Positions 1 to 5,242 of a DNA stretch of 5,242 bases are shown one piece after another (position 1 is the stretch's first letter; every line of letters begins with the position of its first letter). The notes under the pieces are model-generated. The model had not been told where the DNA came from. It made no database searches and saw nothing but the letters and a program-made list of their open reading frames with translations. The DNA is from Candidatus Zixiibacteriota bacterium (GTDB lineage Bacteria; Zixibacteria; MSB-5A5; CAIYYT01). The DNA lies in NCBI GenBank assembly GCA_023134875.1, contig JAGLUH010000315.1:1-5242 (forward strand). Direction: 5' to 3'. Both the position numbers and the translations under genes were made by a program.

Positions 1-417
1 ATGCTCTATCTCTGGGTCTTCGGCGACAATATCGAGGATTTCCTCGGCCGCTTCAAGTTTATCATCTTCTATCTGGTTTCCGGTTTCGTAGCGGTATTAC
101 TCTTTACCGTGACCTCGCCGGCATCAGAGATACCGCTGGTCGGCGCATCCGGCGCCATTGCCGGCGTCCTGGGCGCCTACATGGTTCTCTATCCTCGTGC
201 CCGCGTGCATACGTTGATATTTCTCGGTTTCTTCATTCAGCATGTCCGCATTCCTGCCAAGTTCCTGCTCGGGTTCTGGTTTATTCTGCAAATCTTTTCC
301 GCAGTGGTCAGTGGCGGGAGTGGGGTCGCCTGGTTCGCGCATGTGGGCGGGTTTGCCTTCGGCTACCTTTATTTCCGGCTCTCCGGTAAACGAGCAGACT
401 GGGGCTATGTACAATGA
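1..417 (+). CDS. Rhomboid family intramembrane serine protease, C-terminal part (5' end outside window)
   Basis: Rhomboids cut transmembrane segments of substrate proteins inside the lipid bilayer with a Ser-His dyad. Both dyad residues are visible: GASG at residues 48-51 of the visible part (Ser50 as nucleophile) and AHVGG at 113-117 (His114 as base). The first visible residues, with WVFGDNIED at 5-13, match the segment that in rhomboids directly follows the His-x-x-x-Asn oxyanion motif. The ATG at position 1 is therefore almost certainly an internal Met, and the first membrane segments lie upstream of the window. Hydrophobic segments are seen at about 19-38, 47-64, 69-80, 88-105 and 109-126, followed by a short polar tail. 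The stop overlaps the dnaE start by 4 bases. The family call is firm. The substrate and true length are unknown. Confidence 0.93.
   Translation: MLYLWVFGDNIEDFLGRFKFIIFYLVSGFVAVLLFTVTSPASEIPLVGASGAIAGVLGAYMVLYPRARVHTLIFLGFFIQHVRIPAKFLLGFWFILQIFSAVVSGGSGVAWFAHVGGFAFGYLYFRLSGKRADWGYVQ
414..417 (+). other. ATGA stop/start overlap coupling rhomboid gene to dnaE
   Basis: The dnaE ATG (414-416) and the rhomboid TGA (415-417) share bases. Only a weak GGGG (401-404) lies at Shine-Dalgarno distance. This suggests that dnaE translation depends largely on re-initiation by ribosomes finishing the rhomboid gene. The overlap is seen directly; the coupling is inferred. Confidence 0.8.
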
Positions 418-3400
418 AAAAGTATGTCGACTTCGTGCACCTGCACAATCATACACAATACTCTCTGCTGGACGGCGCTTGCCGGATTGATGAGTTCGTC
501 AAGCTGGCGGTGCAGATGCGCTTTCCGGCGCTGGCAATTACCGATCATGGCAACATGTTCGGCGTGGTCGAGTTCTATAAGCAGGCACGGCAGGCGGGAG
601 TCAAGCCGATAATCGGTTCCGAGGTCTATGTCGCCCCGAAAGGCTGCCATCATAAGGAGCCGGTAGCGGGTTATCCCGACACCGGCAACCATTTGATCCT
701 GCTGGCTCGTAATGCCACCGGCTATATGAACCTGATTAAGTTGTCGTCGATCGGTTTTCTGGAAGGCTTTTATCACCGTCCCCGTATTGATAAACAACTC
801 CTCAGGGAGCATGCCGAGGGTCTGATTTGCACATCAGCCTGCCTGAAGGGTGAGGTGGCCTACCATTTCATTCGCGGGCATAGCGAGGAAGCCAGGCGCG
901 TGGCCTTTGAACTGGCCGATATCTTCGGCAAGGAGAACTTCTATCTGGAAATACAGAACCATGGCATCGAGGCAGAGGCAACCGCGCGCTCCCAGATTGT
1001 CAAACTGGCGCGGGAAAGCGGCCTTTCGATGATTGCAACCAACGACTGTCACTACCTCTGTCGCGAACATGCCGAGGCGCACGATGCGCTGCTCTGTATC
1101 CAGACCGGCAAGTTGGTCACCGATACCGACCGCCTGAAGTACCAGAGCGACCAGCTCTATGTCAAGAGCGCTGACGAAATGAAAGAGCTGTTCGGTGACT
1201 ATCCGGATGCGATTGAGAACACGGTGGCAATCGCCGAACGCTGCAATGTCGAGATCGAGATGGGCAAATTGCACTTGCCGAAGTATCCGCTGCCGTCGCA
1301 GTATGCCAGCCTTGACGATTATCTCACCTACCTGGCGGAAAAAGGGATGGCGCAACGTTTTGCGAAAGTAACGCCCGGTCTCACTCAGCGCCTTGAATAC
1401 GAGTTGAGTATCATCAAGCAGATGGGTTACGCCGGCTATTTTCTGGTGGTGGCTGATTTCACCCGCGAGGCCAAACGTCTCGGTGTGCCGGTCGGCCCCG
1501 GTCGCGGCTCGGCGGCGGGTTCGCTGGTCTCTTATTGTCTTGGTATCACCAATATCGATCCACTTGAGTATGATCTTCTCTTCGAGCGTTTCCTGAATCC
1601 GGAACGGATCAGCATGCCTGATATCGATATTGATTTTGCCGATCGCGGCCGCGAGAAGGTGATCCACTATGTGATCGATAAGTATGGCAAGGAAAATGTA
1701 GGGCAGATTATCACTTTCGGAACAATGGCCGCGCGGGCGGTGGTGCGCGATGTCGGTCGGGTGCTCGATATTCCCTACGGTGAAGTGGATCGCATCGCGA
1801 AGCTGATTCCCTTTGCCGTCGACATGACCATCGCGCGTGCTCTCAAGCAAGTATCAGAGCTGGCGCACCTGGCGGAAACTGACCCCCGCGTCGATAAACT
1901 CCTGACCATTTCCCGCGTACTGGAAGGGCTGGCGCGGCATGCTTCCACCCACGCCGCCGGTGTGGTGATTGCTCCCTCCCGGTTGACCGACTTCCTTCCG
2001 CTGTATAAGGGCAGCAAAGGTGAGGTAACTACCCAGTATGATATGAACCATATCGAGGAAATTGGTCTTCTGAAAATGGATTTCCTGGGATTGCGCACGC
2101 TGACGGTAATCGATGATACCAGGCAGATGGTCGCCGATCGCCATAAGTTTCAGCTTGATCTGGAGAAGCTGCCACTGGATGATTCTCAGGTCTACCAGCT
2201 TTTCAGCGCCGGCGAGACGATTGGCATATTCCAATTCGAGTCATCCGGGATGCGTGACTACCTGAGCAAACTGAAACCGGAGAATCTAAATGCTCTGGTA
2301 GCAATGAATGCGCTCTATCGCCCCGGTCCCCTCAAGGGAGGAGTGGTTGATCTCTACATCAACCGTAAGCATGGAGTTGAAAAGGTCAATTATGAGCACC
2401 CCTTGCTGGAGCCGATCCTGAAAGATACTTATGGTGTCATTGTCTTCCAGGAGCAGGCGCTGCGCATCTTCTCGGAGGTGGCAGGTTACTCGCTGGGCGG
2501 CGCCGATATCCTGCGTAAGGCGATGGGTAAGAAAGACCCGGAGTTGATGCGGGCGCAGAAGGAAGAATTTGTCAAAGGCTGCCGGGCGAGAAAAATCAAC
2601 CAGAAAACGGCGGAAAGAATATTTGATCTCATTGAGAAGTTTGCCGGTTACGGTTTCAACAAGTCGCACTCGGTCGGCTATGCCCTGCTGGCTTATCAGA
2701 CTGCCTACCTGAAAGTGCATTATCCGCACGAATTCATGGCGGCTTTGATGACCTCGGAAATGGACTCGACCGATCGGATCATTATCCTGATGGAAGAATG
2801 CCGCCGGATGGGAATCGAAGTGTTGCCGCCCGATGTTAATGAATCGGAACTGGCCTTCAGTGTCGTCGGTGATAAAATCAGATTCGGCCTGGCGGCGGTT
2901 AAGAATGTCGGTCACGGTGCGGTGGAAGCGATCATCCGGGCACGGGAGGAGAGTGGCCGGTTTGATACGCTGTTCGACTTTTGCGCCCGCGTCGAATCGG
3001 GAGCGTTGAATCGTCGCAGTATCGAGTCGTTGGTAATGGCGGGAGCCTTCGATACGGTACGCGGCAATCGCGCCCAATTGCACCAGGCAGTGGAAACCGC
3101 GCTCAATTTTGGTCATTCGCTGCAAAAAAAAGAGGCAATGAACCAGTCCGACCTGTTCGGCAGCGGCAGCGATGACGGCACCGTACAGGAACCGCCCCTG
3201 CCTAAGATAGAGGATTTCAATGTCGCTACGACTCTGCAGCACGAAAAGGAGGCCCTCGGTTTCTATGTCAGCGGGCACCCACTGGATAAATACAGACTGG
3301 AACTGGCAGCTTTCGCATCGGTGAACTCGGAAACCATCGTCGACCGGAAGGACTCCTCACAGGTGACAATCGGCGGTATCATTCAGGCACTCAGAATCAA

Positions 3401-3857
3401 CTATGACAAAGTCAATCGCCAGATGGCATTCATTACGCTTGAGGATTTTTTCGGCGTGGTCGACGTAATTGTTTTTGCCGATGTTTTCGAGCGTTCCCGC
3501 CGTCTGCTGCGCCCTGATAGTATGCTGATTTTCAAGGGTAAGGTCTCTACGCGCGAGCAGGAAAAACCGAAACTGATCTCAGATGAGGTAGAAGCTCTGG
3601 AGGGTATTTTTGACCGCCGGTCGGCCTCTATGGAAATCTTCATCAACGGCGACCGTTCTGCCGATCTGTTTGAGAAGATCAAGCAAATACTCGACCGCAA
3701 CCGGGGGCGTGTGACGGTTTCTATCAGTTTGATCTCCAGGGGGCAACTTTTTCAACTGGAATTGCAGAAATTACGAGTGTTGCCGACAACAGAGATGGTC
3801 GACCAGCTATCAGCCCTGGTGGGTAGAGAAAACGTGGCTTTTCGCGAAAAAACGTAG
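414..3857 (+). CDS. dnaE: DNA polymerase III alpha subunit (replicative polymerase)
   Basis: This is the catalytic subunit of the chromosomal replicase, which extends DNA at the fork while bound to the beta clamp and clamp loader. It is full length (1147 aa; E. coli 1160). Order of domains: PHP about 5-215; palm about 285-555, with PGRGSAAGS at 362-370 and PDIDIDF at 402-408; HASTHAAGVVI at 509-519; third catalytic Asp at 556; fingers and beta-binding region about 558-800; helix-hairpin-helix about 825-890; clamp motif QSDLF at 911-915; OB fold about 984-1062; C-terminal tau-binding-like region to the end. Asp403, Asp405 and Asp556 match E. coli Asp401, Asp403 and Asp555. The PHP metal ligands look complete (His11, His13, Asp20, His45, Glu70, His93, Cys143, Asp211, His213), unlike E. 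coli, so this polymerase may have its own 3'-5' exonuclease. The start is set by the ATGA overlap and by alignment of the PHP N-terminus (HLHNHT at 9-14). An A8 run lies at codons 904-906. Confidence 0.99.
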   Translation: MKKYVDFVHLHNHTQYSLLDGACRIDEFVKLAVQMRFPALAITDHGNMFGVVEFYKQARQAGVKPIIGSEVYVAPKGCHHKEPVAGYPDTGNHLILLARNATGYMNLIKLSSIGFLEGFYHRPRIDKQLLREHAEGLICTSACLKGEVAYHFIRGHSEEARRVAFELADIFGKENFYLEIQNHGIEAEATARSQIVKLARESGLSMIATNDCHYLCREHAEAHDALLCIQTGKLVTDTDRLKYQSDQLYVKSADEMKELFGDYPDAIENTVAIAERCNVEIEMGKLHLPKYPLPSQYASLDDYLTYLAEKGMAQRFAKVTPGLTQRLEYELSIIKQMGYAGYFLVVADFTREAKRLGVPVGPGRGSAAGSLVSYCLGITNIDPLEYDLLFERFLNPERISMPDIDIDFADRGREKVIHYVIDKYGKENVGQIITFGTMAARAVVRDVGRVLDIPYGEVDRIAKLIPFAVDMTIARALKQVSELAHLAETDPRVDKLLTISRVLEGLARHASTHAAGVVIAPSRLTDFLPLYKGSKGEVTTQYDMNHIEEIGLLKMDFLGLRTLTVIDDTRQMVADRHKFQLDLEKLPLDDSQVYQLFSAGETIGIFQFESSGMRDYLSKLKPENLNALVAMNALYRPGPLKGGVVDLYINRKHGVEKVNYEHPLLEPILKDTYGVIVFQEQALRIFSEVAGYSLGGADILRKAMGKKDPELMRAQKEEFVKGCRARKINQKTAERIFDLIEKFAGYGFNKSHSVGYALLAYQTAYLKVHYPHEFMAALMTSEMDSTDRIIILMEECRRMGIEVLPPDVNESELAFSVVGDKIRFGLAAVKNVGHGAVEAIIRAREESGRFDTLFDFCARVESGALNRRSIESLVMAGAFDTVRGNRAQLHQAVETALNFGHSLQKKEAMNQSDLFGSGSDDGTVQEPPLPKIEDFNVATTLQHEKEALGFYVSGHPLDKYRLELAAFASVNSETIVDRKDSSQVTIGGIIQALRINYDKVNRQMAFITLEDFFGVVDVIVFADVFERSRRLLRPDSMLIFKGKVSTREQEKPKLISDEVEALEGIFDRRSASMEIFINGDRSADLFEKIKQILDRNRGRVTVSISLISRGQLFQLELQKLRVLPTTEMVDQLSALVGRENVAFREKT
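3124..3131 (+). other. A8 homopolymer, possible slippage site inside dnaE
   Basis: The run sits in the reading frame as CAA AAA AAA GAG, giving the A-AAA-AAA arrangement of a -1 slippery heptamer. A -1 shift, or one extra A in the transcript, reaches TGA at 3173-3175 after 14 codons. Loss of one A reaches TGA after a few codons. Either product would end before, or out of frame through, the clamp-binding motif at residues 911-915. No strong upstream Shine-Dalgarno-like stimulator is seen, and only a weak downstream pairing (CCTGT near 3152 with ACAGG near 3185). Function is speculative. Confidence 0.3.
3144..3158 (+). other. Internal beta-clamp-binding motif of DnaE (QSDLF)
   Basis: Codons 911-915 encode Gln-Ser-Asp-Leu-Phe, a good match to the bacterial clamp-binding consensus QxxLF. 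It lies between the helix-hairpin-helix and OB domains, where E. coli DnaE carries QADMF. It is expected to bind the hydrophobic pocket of the DnaN clamp. A flexible Gly/Ser/Asp stretch follows it. Confidence 0.8.
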
Positions 3858-3989
3858 GTCTGTGGAATAACCGGGAACTTGAAGCCACCATCCCTGTTAA
3901 AAGTAGTCGATCGCGTTGAAGAAACAGTTGTTTTCTACAGCAGAAAAGGTATATTTTGAACGTATACTGGTAAGGGTTATTTTAAGACG
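3858..3989 (+). promoter_or_regulatory. Intergenic region dnaE to redox genes, with possible promoter
   Basis: This 132-base gap contains no ORF. A possible sigma70-type promoter is TTGTTT (3928-3933), a 16-base spacer, then TATATT (3950-3955); the -10 is 5/6 and the -35 only 3/6. The proposed -35 lies within inverted repeats at 3920-3947. AAGGG (3972-3976) is the best ribosome-binding candidate for the next gene, but its 13-base spacing is long. A clear intrinsic terminator for dnaE is not visible. Promoter calls by eye are weak, and readthrough from dnaE is possible. Confidence 0.35.
3920..3947 (+). repeat. Nested inverted repeats in the intergenic region
   Basis: TTTTCT (3931-3936) and AGAAAA (3942-3947) form a perfect 6-base inverted repeat with a 5-base loop (ACAGC). 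The same TTTTCT, with the TGT overlapping its 5' side, also pairs with AGAAACA (3920-3926) upstream if one base is bulged. The central arm can therefore pair with either flank but not both. The repeats overlap the candidate -35, so a DNA operator is as likely as an RNA structure. The stems are short and AT-rich, and function is unknown. Confidence 0.4.
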
Positions 3990-4514
3990 ATGATACTGCG
4001 ATTGACTTCTTTGGTATTGATTCTCCTGATTATTCTCGGCATGGGTAATTCAATCCTGCTCGGTGGTAGCGGGCGAGAGTTGACTTGGCACCGCTACCAT
4101 GACGCTTTGGCGCTCGCTAATCAAGAAAGTCGCCACATCCTGGTGCGTTTTACGACTAAATGGTGCGTATTTTGCAGGAAGATGGATGAAACCACCTACC
4201 GCGACAGCGCTGTGGTTGCCATTCTAAACAAGCATTTCGCGCTGGCGAAGGTCGACGGTGATTCCTACAACCTAGTTCAACTCGCCAATGGCAACATTAC
4301 TGAGAAGGGTCTCACCCGGCAGTATGGTATACGTGGTTATCCCACTACCTGGTTCCTGGAACCGGATGGTTCCAAGATCGCTCCAGTGACCGGTTATATC
4401 GACCAGATCAAGTTGAAGTTCATACTTGACTTCGTCGCCACCGACTCCAACGAGAAGATGTCTTTCAAGGAGTTTGTCGAGCAGGAAAGAAGGAAAGCAG
4501 CACAGCAGCAATGA
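3990..4514 (+). CDS. Exported thioredoxin-fold protein, CVFC active site
   Basis: This is a probable extracytoplasmic thiol-disulfide oxidoreductase of 174 aa. Residues 5-24 are strongly hydrophobic after a single Arg, so it is either membrane-anchored or carries a signal peptide; no clear AxA cleavage site is seen. The fold begins near Trp33. The active site is Trp58-Cys59-Val-Phe-Cys62-Arg-Lys-Met, and the cis-proline is Pro118 in GYPTTWF (116-122). The segment before the motif (a helix of Ala-rich pairs leading to ILVRF) and the Lys-Met after it resemble the Thioredoxin_7/DsbD C-terminal-like group rather than classical TrxA. A polar C-terminal helix rich in Glu, Arg and Gln ends the protein. 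No other in-frame start lies between the upstream stop (3957-3959) and this ATG. The stop overlaps the next gene. Redox direction and partners cannot be read from sequence. Confidence 0.9.
   Translation: MILRLTSLVLILLIILGMGNSILLGGSGRELTWHRYHDALALANQESRHILVRFTTKWCVFCRKMDETTYRDSAVVAILNKHFALAKVDGDSYNLVQLANGNITEKGLTRQYGIRGYPTTWFLEPDGSKIAPVTGYIDQIKLKFILDFVATDSNEKMSFKEFVEQERRKAAQQQ
4511..4514 (+). other. ATGA stop/start overlap between the two thioredoxin-like genes
   Basis: ATG (4511-4513) and TGA (4512-4514) overlap. The nearest purine-rich block (AAGGA at 4490-4494) is 16 bases from the start, too far for a good ribosome binding site. Re-initiation by terminating ribosomes is therefore likely, which would keep the two proteins in a fixed ratio. 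Confidence 0.75.
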
Positions 4515-5068
4515 TTCGAGCGACATTATCAGCGATTGGCGTGGCTCTATTGCTTGTGGCATTCGTCTTGGTTTCCTGCTCCGGCGAGGAGGAAACGTCC
4601 CATAATACGAGTAATCCCCGGGCAGTACCGATTGCGACTCCAGCCAATCCGGCAACCTCGGCCAGAGCGCCCGGATTCAGCTTAGAAGACCTTAATGACA
4701 ATATCATCGATTTTCGGCAGTACGACGGTAAGGTGGTACTGATAGATTTCTGGGCAACCTGGTGCGGACCCTGTCGCCGCTCGATTCCTCACCTGATTGA
4801 TCTGTATTATCAGCACAAATCAGAGGGTTTGGAGATCGTCGGCATCTCCCTTGACCGTGCCGGCAAAAGCACGGTGCGGAAATATGTTGACCAGATGAAA
4901 ATCCCCTATCCAATCGTAATGGGTTCCCGTGAAGTAGCGATCAATTGGCAGATCGGCCAGGCAATACCACTGGCGATTCTGGTCGACCGCGAGGGTCATA
5001 TCGTGGGCAGATTCCTTGGCTACCAGGACAAGTCTATCCTTGAAGCCGCGATTCTCAAATTCCTCTAA
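4511..5068 (+). CDS. TlpA/ResA-like thioredoxin lipoprotein
   Basis: This is a probable envelope thiol-disulfide reductase of 185 aa. It has a lipoprotein signal peptide: Arg3, hydrophobic 8-21, and lipobox Leu-Val-Ser-Cys at 20-23, so Cys23 should be lipidated. Ser follows Cys23, which under the E. coli Lol +2 rule would favour the outer membrane if the cell is diderm. A Pro/Ala/Thr-rich linker (about 29-53) leads to an AhpC/TSA-TlpA type domain: APGFSLEDL at 53-61, active site WCGPC at 84-88 (Cys85, Cys88), and cis-proline Pro153 in AIPLAILVDREG (151-162). Members of this family reduce apocytochrome c or other exported thiol proteins, but no cytochrome maturation gene or CcdA/DsbD-type electron donor is in the window. 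It is coupled to the upstream CVFC protein. Translation ends in tandem TAA TAA stops. Confidence 0.93.
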   Translation: MIRATLSAIGVALLLVAFVLVSCSGEEETSHNTSNPRAVPIATPANPATSARAPGFSLEDLNDNIIDFRQYDGKVVLIDFWATWCGPCRRSIPHLIDLYYQHKSEGLEIVGISLDRAGKSTVRKYVDQMKIPYPIVMGSREVAINWQIGQAIPLAILVDREGHIVGRFLGYQDKSILEAAILKFL

Positions 5069-5106
5069 TAATCGAAAGAATGATAGAAGCAGTGCACTAA
5101 TCTACG

Positions 5107-5113
5107 AGGAGGT
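5107..5113 (+). promoter_or_regulatory. Strong Shine-Dalgarno site AGGAGGT
   Basis: AGGAGGT is a full anti-16S match, 7 bases from the ATG at 5121. It is much stronger than any other initiation region in the window. It fixes the start of the last gene and suggests that the small protein is made in larger amounts than its neighbours. Confidence 0.85.
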
Positions 5114-5120
5114 CTCAAAC

Positions 5121-5242
5121 ATGAGAAAATGTACTTTAGTAATCCTTATTGTCGCTTTTATCTCGCTGCTTTCCCTGCCTGCATTCGCCGGTCGTGGATG
5201 CAATGCGATGGCCAAGAAGGGTGGCTGCACGGCCGCCGAAAG
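5121..5242 (+). CDS. Small secreted Cys-containing protein, N-terminal part (3' end outside window)
   Basis: I do not recognise the family. The 40 visible residues begin with a standard Sec signal peptide: Arg2 and Lys3, a hydrophobic core at about 5-19, and a signal peptidase I site Ala21-Phe-Ala23 before Gly24. The predicted mature protein starts Gly-Arg-Gly-Cys, with Cys27 and Cys36 nine residues apart in a small-residue, Lys-containing context (CNAMAKKGGC at 27-36). The start is supported by AGGAGGT at 5107-5113. The gap to the upstream thioredoxin lipoprotein is 52 bases with no visible terminator, so co-transcription is possible. The cysteines might form a disulfide, bind a metal or be a substrate of the upstream redox proteins; nothing seen decides between these. 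Confidence 0.78.
   Translation, partial: MRKCTLVILIVAFISLLSLPAFAGRGCNAMAKKGGCTAAE

Noticed and set aside
1..3. ATG at position 1 as the true rhomboid start
   Set aside because: A rhomboid needs the upstream His-x-x-x-Asn motif and at least one more membrane segment. This Met falls where the conserved Asn-Met pair normally sits, so the gene is cut by the window edge.
834..1850. Long open frame on the minus strand (338 codons)
   Set aside because: It lies wholly opposite the most conserved PHP and palm coding region of dnaE, and its translation shows no recognisable domain. It is a by-product of dnaE codon bias.
2286..3278. Long open frame on the minus strand (330 codons)
   Set aside because: It is antisense to the dnaE fingers and HhH region, with no domain and no convincing ribosome binding site. 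The + strand protein is clearly the real one.
3869..3898. Imperfect hairpin after dnaE (AACCGGGA with TCCCTGTT, 14-base loop) as an intrinsic terminator
   Set aside because: It contains a mismatch, has a long loop and is followed by AAAAG rather than a T tract, so it does not meet the terminator pattern.
3956..3983. Second promoter candidate TTGAAC-16-TATTTT
   Set aside because: Both boxes are only 4/6, and the transcript would begin almost at the ATG of the next gene. TTGTTT-16-TATATT is more plausible, though still weak.
5091..5098. Perfect palindrome AGTGCACT before the last gene
   Set aside because: An 8-base palindrome is expected by chance at this scale and no second copy is seen. It is not enough to call an operator.

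Overview
The window is a compact, one-strand stretch of bacterial chromosome. Every gene I can support reads on the + strand. Intergenic space is small (132 and 52 bases), base composition looks moderately GC-rich and even throughout, and there is no sign of an insertion sequence, prophage, CRISPR array or RNA gene. The DnaE is of the general bacterial DnaE1 type with a complete PHP metal site. A lipoprotein and other exported thiol-redox proteins suggest a free-living bacterium, probably with a diderm envelope. I cannot place the phylum from sequence alone. The style would fit a member of the FCB group or a candidate phylum related to it, but that is a low-confidence guess.

Layout. (1) 1-417: the 3' part of a rhomboid intramembrane serine protease gene, cut by the left edge just downstream of the expected His-x-x-x-Asn motif. 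(2) 414-3857: complete dnaE, the replicative DNA polymerase III alpha subunit (1147 aa), joined to the rhomboid gene by a 4-base ATGA stop/start overlap. (3) 3858-3989: intergenic region with nested inverted repeats and a possible sigma70-type promoter. (4) 3990-4514: an exported or membrane-anchored thioredoxin-fold protein with a CVFC active site. (5) 4511-5068: a TlpA/ResA-like thioredoxin lipoprotein with a CGPC active site, again joined by an ATGA overlap. (6) 5121 to the right edge: the 5' end of a small secreted protein with a clear signal peptide, two cysteines soon after the predicted cleavage site, and the strongest ribosome binding site in the window.

How the genes work together. 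Rhomboid and dnaE form one translationally coupled unit with no obvious shared function. The two thioredoxin-like genes form a second coupled unit that probably handles disulfide exchange outside the cytoplasm. The small cysteine-containing secreted protein, 52 bases downstream, may be a partner or substrate, but this is inference from position only.

Most of the window is ordinary housekeeping sequence. The points most worth checking are an A8 slippery run in dnaE directly upstream of the beta-clamp-binding motif, the truncated small secreted Cys protein, the rhomboid-dnaE coupling, and the nested inverted repeats before the redox genes. I did not find convincing evidence for a wholly new system.
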